NCBI RefSeq assembly: GCF_038066715.1
Contig: NZ_JBBUKT010000008.1
Coordinates: forward strand, 124,001 to 188,000
Direction: 5' to 3'
DNA: 64,000 nucleotides
Source: Luteolibacter sp. Y139
GTDB lineage: Bacteria; Verrucomicrobiota; Verrucomicrobiia; Verrucomicrobiales; Akkermansiaceae
The stretch's first letter is position 1. The number at the start of each line of letters is the position of its first letter. The position numbers were made by a program, and so were the translations under genes. Positions 33,820-42,848 of this stretch are shown here, one piece after another. The notes under the pieces are model-generated. The model was not told the DNA's origin. It made no database searches and saw only the letters and a program-made list of their open reading frames with translations.

Positions 33820-34992
33820 TCAAGCAATCGCTGCAAGGCCCGCCAACGTTGCAGTAGCAAAGCATCCTTGCATCAGATAGCCGCCGGTGGGCGCCTCCCA
33901 ATCGATCATTTCACCAGCGATAAAAATGCCGGGAAATTTTTTCAGCATCAGCCTCGTATCAAGTTCGTCCCAGCAAACGCCGCCCGCAGATGAAATCGCT
34001 TCATCAATCGGGCGGGGGGAAGTGAAGGTCACCGGGCAGAACTTAGCTCTGACCGCGAGTTCGTGCGCGGACGTTGCTTCTGGCAATCCATTGCAAAGAA
34101 TCACGTGGGCGGCGTCGGAGAGCTTCCAAAACCTATGACTGGCAGCGGTGGCGGATAGTTTCGACGCCGCAAGCTTGGCTGCCAGCTGCTCGACCGAGTA
34201 GGTCGGCTTGAAATCGATATGAATCGAAGGAAGCGGCATGCTGCGAAGCGCTGCACCAAGCTGATAGAGAGCACCGCCTTCAAGGCCGTAAGCGGTGACC
34301 ATCAGCTCGCCCTTTGCTGCGTAGTTTCCCGCATGAACTTCCAGATTCTTTAAAGGTTTGCCTTCGGCCACTGCGAGGACCTCCGCAGGCCATTGCGTTT
34401 CCCAACCGCAGTTCGCCGGAACCAGCGGGTTTACCTCGACGCCGAGACGGGTAAGAATCGATGTCCATCCGCCATCGGACCCCGTGATCGGCCACGAGGC
34501 GCCGCCGAGTGCCAGGATAACGGCATCCGCGGTGAAAGTACTACGTTTATCGTGGATGGAGAACTCCAGTAGATGGGGAGAGCCCGGCTTGAGGTCCATC
34601 CATCGATGGTTCATCTCGAAGGTAACTCCGAGTCCGCGCAGGCGGTCGACCCAGCGACGGAGCAGGGGAGCTGCTTTCATCTCGCGCGGATAAACGCGGC
34701 CGGTCCGTTGTTCGAAGGTCTCAATGCGGAGACCCGCGGCCCACTCGCGGAGATCCGCGGGGGTAAAGGAGGAGATGGCGCGCTGCCAGAACTCCGCCGG
34801 ACCGGAGTAGCGGGAGATAAAGCGGTCGAGCTCTTCACCGTGCGTGAGGTTCAGTCCGCCGCGGCCTGCCACCAGCAGCTTGCGGCCCACCGAGGGCTTG
34901 GCGTCAAACACCGTGACCGAGGCACCGGCCGAGGCCGCCACCTCCGCGGCGCGGAGGCCGGCTGGTCCACCACCAATGACCGCGAGTTTCAT
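33820..34992 (-). CDS. HI0933/TIGR03862-type FAD flavoprotein
   Basis: 390 residues. The N-terminal FAD site is VIGGGPAGLRAAEVAAS, followed by DAKPSVGRKLLVAGRGGLNLTH, the family mark, then AVILALGGASWP and a C-terminal FIAGEMIDWEAPTGGYLMQG. This is the aminoacetone-oxidase/BaiN-like group of NAD(P)/FAD oxidoreductases, whose true role is unknown in most species. It is transcribed divergently from the small protein at 35040 and stands alone. Confidence 0.85.
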   Translation of the reverse strand: MKLAVIGGGPAGLRAAEVAASAGASVTVFDAKPSVGRKLLVAGRGGLNLTHGEELDRFISRYSGPAEFWQRAISSFTPADLREWAAGLRIETFEQRTGRVYPREMKAAPLLRRWVDRLRGLGVTFEMNHRWMDLKPGSPHLLEFSIHDKRSTFTADAVILALGGASWPITGSDGGWTSILTRLGVEVNPLVPANCGWETQWPAEVLAVAEGKPLKNLEVHAGNYAAKGELMVTAYGLEGGALYQLGAALRSMPLPSIHIDFKPTYSVEQLAAKLAASKLSATAASHRFWKLSDAAHVILCNGLPEATSAHELAVRAKFCPVTFTSPRPIDEAISSAGGVCWDELDTRLMLKKFPGIFIAGEMIDWEAPTGGYLMQGCFATATLAGLAAIA

Positions 34993-35039
34993 GGCGTCAC
35001 GAAGCTGGTCATTGCGGCGCGTGTGTCGCAGGCTGCGGC

Positions 35040-35234
35040 ATGCGTTTGCAGCAAGACCAGTTGTGGAAGAAGGGAGCGGAGTTCATCCGGATCACGCGGC
35101 TGGAACGTTTCGAAGTGGCCTACAAGACCATGGCCGACCTGTCGACGAAGGAAGGCGAGCATCAGGTGCTGCCGAAAAAGGAATTCTGCCGGTTGATCCG
35201 CGGGGCGAAGCTGGTGGAGCCGGAGGATCAATGA
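35040..35234 (+). CDS. Small basic conserved-looking protein of unknown function
   Basis: 64 residues with ATG start: many Lys, Arg and Glu, no membrane helix, and a plausible folded pattern (WKKGAEFIRITRLERFEVAY, then KTMADL and KEFCRLIRGAKLV). Size, charge balance and position between two transcription units support a real gene. The family is not recognised. A nucleic-acid-binding role would suit its charge but is only a guess. Confidence 0.6.
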   Translation: MRLQQDQLWKKGAEFIRITRLERFEVAYKTMADLSTKEGEHQVLPKKEFCRLIRGAKLVEPEDQ

Positions 35235-35237
35235 AAA

Positions 35238-35262
35238 GGCGGCGGCATCTTTCGCCGCCGCC
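35238..35262 (-). terminator. Terminator of the kdsB-pyrG unit
   Basis: GGCGGCG (35238-35244) pairs with CGCCGCC (35253-35259); read on the - strand the stem is followed by TTTTC. It lies 28 bases after the pyrG stop. Confidence 0.75.
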
Positions 35263-35289
35263 CTTGCAGGAAAGGACCTTGAGCCGGGC

Positions 35290-36906
35290 TTACTGGGCCT
35301 GGGCGCGCTCCAGCGAGGCCTTCACGAAGCCGGCGAACAGCGGATGCGGCTTGTTCGGCTTCGATTGGAACTCGGGGTGGAATTGCGCGCCGACGAAGAA
35401 CGGGTGATTCGGCAGCTCGATGATCTCGACGAGGCCTTCCTTCTCGGACACCGACGAGATGACGAGGCCGCCATCCTGGAGCTTGTCCTGGAAGTCGGAG
35501 TTGAACTCGTAGCGGTGGCGGTGGCGCTCGTGAATGCGATCCGCGCTGCCGTAGAGATCGGAAGCCTTGGTGCCGGCGAAGACGACACTTTCGCAGGAGC
35601 CGAGGCGCATGGTGGCGCCCATGTCCTCCACGCCCTTCTGCTCTTCCTGGAGGCAGATCACCGGGAAAGGAGTGTTCTTGTCGAACTCGGTGGAGTTCGC
35701 ACCACGCAGCTTGCAGATGTTACGGGCGAATTCGATGGTCGCGATCTGCATGCCGAGGCAGATGCCGAAGTAGGGGATGTTGTTCTCGCGGGCATACTGG
35801 GCGGCGAGGATCTTGCCCTCGATGCCGCGGTCGCCGAAGCCACCGGGAACCAGAATGCCGTCCACTTCACCGATCACCGCCTTCGCACCGTGGTCTTCGA
35901 TCGCCTCGGCTTCGACGCGGACGATGTTCACCTTGGTGTCGTGATGCGCACCGGCGTGGATCAGCGATTCGTAGATCGACTTGTACGCGTCCTGCAGCTC
36001 GATGTATTTGCCGGCGACCGCGATGGTCACCTTGTTCTTCGGATGGATGACGCGGCGGACGAAATGCTCCCAGTCATCAAGAGCAGGCGCGGGAGTGTGG
36101 CCGAGGCCGATCTTGTCGACCACGAGGCGGTCGATCTTGTCGCGGCGCAGGTCGAGCGGGCACTCGTAAATGGTGTGGGCGACATCGCGGAACGCGACCA
36201 CGTTCTTCTTCTCGACGTTGCAGAACATCGCGATCTTCTTGCGGTTGTCCTCGTCGAGATCGGCTTCGGTGCGGCAGATGATGATGTCCGGCTGGATGCC
36301 GAGCTCGCGCAGCTTGGCCACCGACTGCTGGGTTGGCTTGGTCTTCACTTCGCCGGCGGCCTTGATGAAGGGCAGCAGGGTGACGTGGATGAAGCAGACG
36401 TTGTCCTTGCCCACTTCGAGCGCGAACTGGCGTAGGGCTTCGACAAAGAGCAGTCCTTCCATGTCGCCGACCGTGCCGCCGATTTCGGTGATTAGCACGT
36501 CCACGTCGGGATTGCTGTCGGTCACCATGTGCAGCCGGGCCTTGATCTCATCGGTGACGTGCGGGATGAACTGCACCGTCTTGCCGAGATACTCGCCGCG
36601 GCGCTCTTTCTTGATCACGGCGTCGAAGACCTGGCCGGAGGTGAGGTTGTTCAGTCGCGACATCACGCCGGAGGTGAAGCGCTCGTAGTGACCGAGGTCC
36701 AAGTCGGTCTCCGCGCCATCGTCGAGCACGTAAACCTCACCATGTTGGTAAGGCGACATGGTGCCCGGGTCCACGTTGAGATACGGGTCGAACTTTTGCA
36801 TCAGCGTCTTGAGGCCGCGGTGCTCGAGCAGCGCGCCGATCGAGGCCGCTGCGAGACCTTTTCCTAGGGACGAGACGACGCCGCCGGTAACGAAGATGTA
36901 TTTCAT
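35290..36906 (-). CDS. pyrG: CTP synthase
   Basis: 538 residues, normal for PyrG. N-terminal synthetase domain: [17 protein letters not shown] (ATP site), [19 protein letters not shown], and [10 protein letters not shown]-terminal glutaminase domain: [11 protein letters not shown] and the nucleophile Cys in GICLGMQ, with GAQFHPEF supplying the His-Glu pair. It makes CTP from UTP. Its start overlaps the kdsB stop (ATGA), so CTP is made alongside the enzyme that uses it to activate Kdo. Confidence 0.97.
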   Translation of the reverse strand: MKYIFVTGGVVSSLGKGLAAASIGALLEHRGLKTLMQKFDPYLNVDPGTMSPYQHGEVYVLDDGAETDLDLGHYERFTSGVMSRLNNLTSGQVFDAVIKKERRGEYLGKTVQFIPHVTDEIKARLHMVTDSNPDVDVLITEIGGTVGDMEGLLFVEALRQFALEVGKDNVCFIHVTLLPFIKAAGEVKTKPTQQSVAKLRELGIQPDIIICRTEADLDEDNRKKIAMFCNVEKKNVVAFRDVAHTIYECPLDLRRDKIDRLVVDKIGLGHTPAPALDDWEHFVRRVIHPKNKVTIAVAGKYIELQDAYKSIYESLIHAGAHHDTKVNIVRVEAEAIEDHGAKAVIGEVDGILVPGGFGDRGIEGKILAAQYARENNIPYFGICLGMQIATIEFARNICKLRGANSTEFDKNTPFPVICLQEEQKGVEDMGATMRLGSCESVVFAGTKASDLYGSADRIHERHRHRYEFNSDFQDKLQDGGLVISSVSEKEGLVEIIELPNHPFFVGAQFHPEFQSKPNKPHPLFAGFVKASLERAQAQ

Positions 36907-37664
36907 GGGTGGGACAGTTGGCTGGTGAGGATGGATTCGACGTGGGCGGCTTGTTCGGGTGTGTCGACACCGGGCGAGGTGTCGTTGGTAGGGAGAACCT
37001 TGATCGACGCGCCGTTTTCCAGCGCGCGCAGTTGTTCGAGCGATTCGGCCTTCTCCAGCGGAGAGGGGGGCCAGGTGACGAAGCGCTCAAGGAAAGTACG
37101 GCGGTATGCGTAGATCCCCTTGTGACGATAGACGGGCAGGCCCTCGACCGGGTTACGGAAGTAGGGCAGGGGAGAGCGGGAAAAGTAGAGTGCGCGGCCA
37201 TCGAGCGCGGTGACCACTTTCACCACATTCGGGTCCTGCACCGCGGGATCGGCGGGATCGAGTGGATTGGCGGCGGTCGCCATGTCGAGCGTGGCATCGG
37301 CAGCCATCGCGGCGGCGAGTTCGTCAACGAGCTCAGGATCGATCAGCGGCTCATCGCCCTGGATGTTCACGATGATGTCGGCGTGAGGCAACGAACGCAC
37401 GGCCTCGGCAAGTCGATCGGTGCCGGTAGGATGCTCGGGCGAGGTCATGATCGCCTTCGCACCGAAGCTCTCAGCGGCCGCGAAAATCCGCTCGTCATCG
37501 GTGGCGATGTAGAGGTCATCGAGCCTCGTGCACTTGCGGCACTGCTCCCAGACGTGCTGGACGAGGGGCTTGCCGGCGATGAGGTGGAGGGGCTTTCCGG
37601 GGAAGCGGGAGGACCCCCAGCGCGCTGGAAGAATTCCGATGATGTGTGGTTCCCCTCCGCCCAT
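36903..37664 (-). CDS. kdsB: 3-deoxy-manno-octulosonate cytidylyltransferase (CMP-Kdo synthetase)
   Basis: 253 residues. Family marks are [52 protein letters not shown] and the [17 protein letters not shown] segment. It couples CTP with Kdo to give CMP-Kdo for lipopolysaccharide core, so the organism makes LPS. Overlapping start/stop with pyrG indicates an operon. Confidence 0.95.
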   Translation of the reverse strand: MGGGEPHIIGILPARWGSSRFPGKPLHLIAGKPLVQHVWEQCRKCTRLDDLYIATDDERIFAAAESFGAKAIMTSPEHPTGTDRLAEAVRSLPHADIIVNIQGDEPLIDPELVDELAAAMAADATLDMATAANPLDPADPAVQDPNVVKVVTALDGRALYFSRSPLPYFRNPVEGLPVYRHKGIYAYRRTFLERFVTWPPSPLEKAESLEQLRALENGASIKVLPTNDTSPGVDTPEQAAHVESILTSQLSHP

Positions 37665-37730
37665 GAAAATCGCTCGGGGCGGAGACTACGGGGCGACTCA
37701 CCGGCGCGGCAAGAGCCGTGTGGAAATTCC

Positions 37731-37973
37731 TCAGTGGCCGGTCCACGTCCCTCCGGACTCAAGGTAAACGAGCGCTTTATCGAACGAGCAATTCGTCAGG
37801 AAATGCTCCAGTCTTGCCGGGATTTCGCCGCGATGGGCCTGGTGCCACGCGAGGATTTCCTCGGAGACCGATTTCAGTGCTTCCAGATGCGCGGCGGGAT
37901 TACGGTCGCGGAAGGCGTGGTCGGCGATCGTTTCCTTTCGGCGGCGGAGCAGGGTGGCGAGGTCATCGTGCAT
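37731..37973 (-). CDS. Small helical protein of unknown function
   Basis: 80 residues with ATG start, predicted largely helical (LATLLRRRKETIADHAFRD, AAHLEALKSVSEEILAWHQA). No membrane helix. It lies 66 bases upstream of kdsB on the same strand and may be the first gene of that operon. The family is not recognised; coding is supported by length, amino-acid balance and absence of a better frame. Confidence 0.55.
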   Translation of the reverse strand: MHDDLATLLRRRKETIADHAFRDRNPAAHLEALKSVSEEILAWHQAHRGEIPARLEHFLTNCSFDKALVYLESGGTWTGH

Positions 37974-38050
37974 GGGAACGCCCTAACCCGAAATGTCATG
38001 CCCGGCAATTGCGGCATCGACGCCGCGAAGCCGGACGGATAGAGCCCGGC

Positions 38051-39673
38051 ATGGGACAATACTGGATCGACGGGGTAGTGCTGCTGACCTACTTCGGTTT
38101 GATTTTCGCGATCGGATTCTCGCAGCGCTCCAAGAGCGGCTCCATGGAGGGCTTCGCGCTCGGCGACCGGCAAATCGCGTGGTGGGCGGTGCTGGCGTCG
38201 ATTCTCGCGGCGGAAATCAGCGCCGGCACCTTCTTCGGCGCGCCGGGTGAAGGCTATGCGCTCAGAAACTTCACCTACATCCAGTTGATCGTGGGCTACT
38301 TGCTGGCCCGTGTCGTGGTCAGCGCCGTCTTCATTCCCGCCTATTACAAGCATGGGGTGGTGAGCATCTACGAATTCCTCGGCCTGCGCTTCGGACCGAA
38401 GACGCATCGCGTGTCCTCCGGGGTCTTCCTGGTCACCCGTCTGCTCGCCAGCGGGACGCGGCTGTGGGTGCCTACCATGTTGCTGGTGCTATTCTGGCAC
38501 CTCCAGCATCCGCAGCAGACGATCTCCCCGTCGACGGAGTTCTGGCTGACGGCGGTGGCGCTGCTGTTGGTGACCTTTGCCACGGCGATCTACACCACGG
38601 TGGGCGGCATCCGCGCCGTGATCTGGACGGACGTGATCCAGATCGTGGTGCTGGTCTGCGCGCTGGGATTCTCGCTGATGTATTTGCTCGGCCACATCCC
38701 CGGCGGATGGGGCGGTGCCACGCAGATGCTGCAGGGACCGAAAGACCTCATCGTGTGGGATTGGGGCATCAAGGAGGGCGCTGGCTTCTGGGGCAATGTG
38801 AAGGGCGTCCTGGAACAGGAATACACCGTGTGGGCCGCCTTCCTCGGCTCCACCTTCGTGACGATGGCCACCCACGGCACCGACCAGGACATGGTGCAGC
38901 GGATGCTCACCGCCAAGAACAAGCGCCAGAGCGCTGTTGCCACCATTCTCTCGGGTCTCGCGGATGTGCCGATCACGCTGGTCGTTCTCGGCATCGGCAT
39001 CCTGCTGTATGTGTTTTACCAGCAGATGCCGGATCCGCTGTTGCCGCGGAATGCCGAAGGCGTCGTCCCATCGAACAAGGTCTTTCCCCACTTCGTGCTC
39101 ACGGTGATGCCGGCCGGCCTGCGAGGGCTGGTGATCGCCGGGGTGCTGGCGACGACCATGGGATCGCTCAGCACGGCCCTGAACTCACTCGCGACCAGCT
39201 ACGTGAAGGACTTCCACTTCCGCTGGTTCGGTGAGCCGCCGGACGAAAAGGGCAAGGTCCGTGTGCTGCGCTTCGGCACCGTGCTCTTCGCCGTGCTGCT
39301 GATCACGGTGGCGCTCGCGACCGCGTGGGTGAGCGCTCACAATCCGAAGCTGCGGATCCTGCCCATCATTCTGGGCATCTTCGGCTACACCTATGGTTCG
39401 CTGCTTGGCGTCTTCATGGTCGGGCTCTTCACCAAGACCCGCGGCAACGATCGCGGAAACATCATCGCCATGGCAGTCGGATTCCTCGTGGTCGCTTACC
39501 TCTCCGGGCTGGATCGCGACGTTTGCGCGCTCTTCAAGGCCGAGGGACTGGGTCGCCCGGATTGGATGCCGGTCATCGAATTTCCATGGCGGATCATGTT
39601 CGGAACCATCACCACGTTCCTCATCGCGGTCAGCTTCAGGACCCCCGCGAGCCATCGCGGTGTGACCTCATGA
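38051..39673 (+). CDS. Sodium:solute symporter family protein
   Basis: 540 residues from ATG 38051 (MGQYWIDGVVLLTYFGLIFA). The SSS family pattern is clear: RSMEGFALGDR-like loop after helix 1 (KSGSMEGFALGDRQIAWWA), ASILAAEISAGTFFGAPGE with the Na2-site Ser/Thr region, GGIRAVIWTDVIQ and ATTMGSLSTALNSLATSYVKD. About 13 membrane helices. It imports a small organic solute (sugar, proline- or sialate-like) with sodium. No metabolic partner genes are next to it, so the solute is unknown. Confidence 0.88.
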   Translation: MGQYWIDGVVLLTYFGLIFAIGFSQRSKSGSMEGFALGDRQIAWWAVLASILAAEISAGTFFGAPGEGYALRNFTYIQLIVGYLLARVVVSAVFIPAYYKHGVVSIYEFLGLRFGPKTHRVSSGVFLVTRLLASGTRLWVPTMLLVLFWHLQHPQQTISPSTEFWLTAVALLLVTFATAIYTTVGGIRAVIWTDVIQIVVLVCALGFSLMYLLGHIPGGWGGATQMLQGPKDLIVWDWGIKEGAGFWGNVKGVLEQEYTVWAAFLGSTFVTMATHGTDQDMVQRMLTAKNKRQSAVATILSGLADVPITLVVLGIGILLYVFYQQMPDPLLPRNAEGVVPSNKVFPHFVLTVMPAGLRGLVIAGVLATTMGSLSTALNSLATSYVKDFHFRWFGEPPDEKGKVRVLRFGTVLFAVLLITVALATAWVSAHNPKLRILPIILGIFGYTYGSLLGVFMVGLFTKTRGNDRGNIIAMAVGFLVVAYLSGLDRDVCALFKAEGLGRPDWMPVIEFPWRIMFGTITTFLIAVSFRTPASHRGVTS

Positions 39674-40052
39674 ACAGGCGTAAGGGAGGGATTCATTCTG
39701 GTGTAAGGACTTCCGCGTCCTGAACGTTTCCGAATGAAATTTTATGCCTCAGTTCGGGCGGGGAAAACCGTTGATTTCAAACGGCGAGCGCCTTTTTGCG
39801 AGGCGGATTAAACCTCGGATGGTTCGGGAAAATTAACGAAAGGTTGGGTCAAGATTTAAAAAAATTTCGGCGTGGAACGCCTGTGGAAAAGGGGCGAAGA
39901 CGTGAGACCTGTTAGAGCGGGTAAAATTTGAGTCCCACTCCCCGCACGGCACGCGTTATCCCTCCAACCCGTCGCGCACCGGAGGGCTCCCAAATTTCCC
40001 CTCCGGCTGTGGTTCGGCGCAAAAACCTTTTTTGACTACGCACGTGACAAAC
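39674..40052. other. AT-rich region upstream of dnaA, candidate replication origin
   Basis: About 380 bases without a gene. It is far richer in A/T than the rest of the window, with AAGATTTAAAAAAATTTC (39851-39868) as a candidate unwinding element. TGTGGAAAA (39882-39890) is the reverse complement of TTTTCCACA, a full match to the DnaA-box consensus TTWTNCACA. Only one perfect box was found. dnaA-dnaN follow directly, the order typical next to bacterial origins. Confidence 0.45.
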
Positions 40053-40082
40053 ATGGAATCTGAGGAGTTCGAGGAGGATGCA

Positions 40083-41474
40083 ATGACGGCCATCGCTGAC
40101 GTGGCTGCACAATGGGAAGCAACCTGCGAAGTTCTCGGCGGTCTGGTGAGCAAGGATGCTTACCAGCGTTGGTTCCGGGCTTCGCGGTTGGTGGCGGTGG
40201 AGGATTCGAAGGCGGTCGTTGCCGTGCCGAATGACATCCACCAGGTGTGGATCGAGACGAACTACATGCCGGAACTCGCCACCGCGGTGGCAGAGACGAT
40301 CGAAGGCGTTCGCGGGGTGAGGCTGGTGGTGGAGGACAAGCTCGCCGAGATCCTCGAGCCCGCTGCTTCGGACATCGATCGCGCGGTGCCGGCTCGCCCG
40401 GCGCAGGTCGCTCCGATGGGCGGTGAAGTGAGCTTTGAGAAGCGTCTCAAGACGTCCGGTCTCAATCCGCAATTCACGCTCGATAACTTCGTCGTCGGCG
40501 CGAACAGCCAGTTCGCCCACGCCGCCTGCGAGGCCGTCGGCAAGCGCAAGGGGCCGGGCTACAACCCGCTCTTCATTCACGGTGGCTCCGGTCTCGGCAA
40601 GACCCACCTCATGCAGGCGATCGGCCAGGAATTCCTGCGCAGCATGCCTGCTTCCCGCGTGGTCTATTTGACCTGCGAAAAGTTCACCAACGAGTTCATC
40701 GACGCCGTCCGCAAGGGCGACCTCGAGCGCTTCCGCAAGCGCTACCGCACGGCCGAGCTGATGCTCATCGATGACGTCCAGTTCATCGGCGGCAAGGAGC
40801 GCTCGCAGGAGGAATTCTTCCACACCTTCAACTCGCTGCTCGATGGCCGTTGCCAAGTGGTCCTCACCAGCGACCGCCCGGCCAGCGAGATCAAGAATCT
40901 GGAGCCGCGCCTCGTATCCCGCTTCGAATGCGGCCTCACGGTGGAGATCCAACCGCCGGTCTTCGAGACCCGCCTCGCGATCCTCCAGAAGAAGCGCGAC
41001 GAGTGGAAGGTGAAGGTCGAGGAGGGCATCATGCGCTTCCTGGCTGACCGCATCCGCAGCAATGTCCGCCGCCTGGAAGGTGCGCTGATGCGCGTCGCCA
41101 CCTTCGCCTCGCTGGCGGGGGAGAGGGTGACCGAGGAGCGCGTGGAGCACCTTCTCCGCGACCTCCTGCGCGAGGAAACCGGCAAGCAGGTGACGGTCGA
41201 TTCGATCCAGCGCGCCGTGGCCGATCATTTCGACGTTCGTCTGGCAGACATGACCAGCCGCCGCCGTCCGGCCAGCATCGCCTTTCCCCGCCAGGTGGCC
41301 ATGTACCTGAGCCGCACGCTCACCAAGCAGTCGCTCATGGAGATCGGGGAGGCCTTCGGCGGACGGGATCACGGGACGGTTATCCACGCGGTGAAACGGA
41401 TCACGGCACAAATGGAGGCCGATCTCTCCACACGGGACGCGGTCGCGGTCATCGAGGCCTCGCTGCGACGCTGA
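40083..41474 (+). CDS. dnaA: Chromosomal replication initiator DnaA
   Basis: 463 residues from ATG 40083, chosen because AGGAGG (40072-40077) is correctly spaced; ATG 40053 would add ten residues and a TTG is at 40032. Domain I (DVAAQWEATCEVLGGLVS) is followed by a short linker, then the AAA+ domain III starting at NPQFTLDNFVVG, with Walker A GGSGLGKTHL, Walker B LMLIDDVQF and the sensor-II region. Domain IV carries the DnaA-box binding signature FGGRDHGTVIHAVKRI. It unwinds the origin and loads helicase. Confidence 0.97.
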   Translation: MTAIADVAAQWEATCEVLGGLVSKDAYQRWFRASRLVAVEDSKAVVAVPNDIHQVWIETNYMPELATAVAETIEGVRGVRLVVEDKLAEILEPAASDIDRAVPARPAQVAPMGGEVSFEKRLKTSGLNPQFTLDNFVVGANSQFAHAACEAVGKRKGPGYNPLFIHGGSGLGKTHLMQAIGQEFLRSMPASRVVYLTCEKFTNEFIDAVRKGDLERFRKRYRTAELMLIDDVQFIGGKERSQEEFFHTFNSLLDGRCQVVLTSDRPASEIKNLEPRLVSRFECGLTVEIQPPVFETRLAILQKKRDEWKVKVEEGIMRFLADRIRSNVRRLEGALMRVATFASLAGERVTEERVEHLLRDLLREETGKQVTVDSIQRAVADHFDVRLADMTSRRRPASIAFPRQVAMYLSRTLTKQSLMEIGEAFGGRDHGTVIHAVKRITAQMEADLSTRDAVAVIEASLRR

Positions 41475-41503
41475 AAACGGTGGGGATTTTTTGAAATTCC
41501 GGG

Positions 41504-41526
41504 AGGTCGTCCGAGGCGGGCGACCT
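41504..41526 (+). other. Hairpin between dnaA and dnaN
   Basis: AGGTCG (41504-41509) pairs with CGACCT (41521-41526), with further inner pairing CGTCC/GGGCG possible. It has no U tract; likely a leader hairpin or weak attenuator. Confidence 0.35.
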
Positions 41527-41614
41527 TCCATGGCATTCCCGATAGATTGGCTTGCCAAGGGTCGGAGATTGCGGAGAGCATCACCCCCAGCCAACGAGTC
41601 TCCCGCTTTTCCCC

Positions 41615-42712
41615 ATGAAGTTCAGCATTTCCAAAGAAGCCCTCCTTGAGGGGCTGCAGAAGGTCCAGCACGTGGTCAGCACTCGCACGACCCTGCCGAT
41701 TCTTTCGAACGTGCTGCTGGTGGCGAAAAACGGCCGTTTGACCTTCACTACCACCGACCTCGATGTGGGCATCACCGGCTCGGTGGAAGCCAAGATCGAA
41801 AAGGAAGGCGCGACCACCCTGCCGGCCAAGCGCCTCGTCAACATCGTCCGCGAGCTCCCGGCGAGCGAGGTCGAGATCACCGTCGATGCCAAGAACATCG
41901 CCTCGATCCAGAGCGGCCCGTCCTTCTTCAAGATTATCGGCCTCGGCCAAGACGACTTCCCGCCGCTTCCCGACTTCGAGGGAGCCAAGGAATTCCGCAT
42001 GCCGCAGCAGCAACTGCGCGACGGCCTTAAGAAGACCTCCTACGCGATCTCGACCGATGAGACCCGTTACGTCCTCAACGGCATCTACACCTCTTTCCGT
42101 GACGGCAAGCTGACGCTCGTCGCCACCGACGGCCGCCGCCTCGCGATGGTCGAGAACGACCTCGATTTCCCGGCCAGCCACGAGACCGACGTGATCGTGC
42201 CGACCAAGGCCGTTCAGGAACTCCAGCGCTTGCTCGGCGATGCCGGCGAAGTGCTCATCCGCCTCTCGGACAGCCAGATCTCCTTCTCCATCGGCGAACA
42301 CCTTCTCATCAGCAAGCTGATCGAAGGCAACTACCCGAACTACCGCCAGGTGATCCCGGGCGACTCGACCGAGCGCGTCGAGCTGCCACGCGAATCCACC
42401 CTCGACACCGTCCGCCGCGTCTCGCTCCTGTCCTCCGACAAGTCGAACTCGGTGAAGCTCGTCTTCGGTTCGAACGTCGTGGAAGTCACCGCCAACTCGC
42501 CGGATGTCGGTGAAGCCCGCGAAACGATGGAAGTCGCCTACGGCGGCAAGGCGATGCAGATCGCTTTCAATCCGGAGTTCCTGATGGCTCCGCTGCGCAA
42601 CCTCGAGAGTGACACCGTTTACCTCGATCTGATTGACGAGATGAGCCCCGGCGTGGTCCGCATCGACGGCAGCTTCCTCTACGTCATCATGCCGATGCGC
42701 GTGACGGGCTAA
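41615..42712 (+). CDS. dnaN: DNA polymerase III beta subunit (sliding clamp)
   Basis: 365 residues from ATG 41615 (MKFSISKEALLEGLQKVQHV). Three clamp domains in a row, with VVSTRTTLPILSNVLL, ATDGRRLAMVE and the C-terminal MPMRV that closes the partner-binding pocket (VIMPMRVTG). The ring tethers the replicative polymerase to DNA. It lies 140 bases after dnaA on the same strand. Confidence 0.97.
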   Translation: MKFSISKEALLEGLQKVQHVVSTRTTLPILSNVLLVAKNGRLTFTTTDLDVGITGSVEAKIEKEGATTLPAKRLVNIVRELPASEVEITVDAKNIASIQSGPSFFKIIGLGQDDFPPLPDFEGAKEFRMPQQQLRDGLKKTSYAISTDETRYVLNGIYTSFRDGKLTLVATDGRRLAMVENDLDFPASHETDVIVPTKAVQELQRLLGDAGEVLIRLSDSQISFSIGEHLLISKLIEGNYPNYRQVIPGDSTERVELPRESTLDTVRRVSLLSSDKSNSVKLVFGSNVVEVTANSPDVGEARETMEVAYGGKAMQIAFNPEFLMAPLRNLESDTVYLDLIDEMSPGVVRIDGSFLYVIMPMRVTG

Positions 42713-42732
42713 AGAAGCCACCAACCATTTTC

Positions 42733-42769
42733 AAGCCCGGACGCCGCAAGGTGCTCCGGGCTTTCTTTT
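42733..42769 (+). terminator. Terminator of dnaN
   Basis: AAGCCCGGA (42733-42741) pairs with TCCGGGCTT (42755-42763), followed by TCTTTT. Confidence 0.88.
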
Positions 42770-42790
42770 GGTCAGCCGCTTGAGTTGCCA

Positions 42791-42828
42791 AAAGAAAACG
42801 GCCCGACCGGAATCTCCAGTCGGGCCGT
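42791..42828 (-). terminator. Terminator of the membrane-bound dehydrogenase gene
   Basis: ACGGCCCGAC (42798-42807) pairs perfectly with GTCGGGCCGT (42819-42828). On the - strand the stem runs into TTTCTTTT. It stops the transcript that ends at 42849. Confidence 0.88.
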
Positions 42829-42848
42829 AAATCAGAAAGAGCCGTCCG

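Noticed and set aside
35344-36435. Long + strand frame inside pyrG
   Set aside because: Antisense to a full-length, well-conserved pyrG.
41380-41388. DnaA-box-like TTATCCACG at the end of dnaA
   Set aside because: It is the codon run for the conserved VIHA segment of DnaA domain IV, so the likeness is forced by the protein.
39912-41594. Long open frame (560 codons) on the - strand across dnaA
   Set aside because: It is the antisense of a clearly conserved dnaA; GC-rich coding DNA often leaves such shadow frames open, and its product has no sensible domain.
41369-42724. Long - strand frame across dnaN
   Set aside because: Antisense shadow of the sliding-clamp gene with no recognisable fold.
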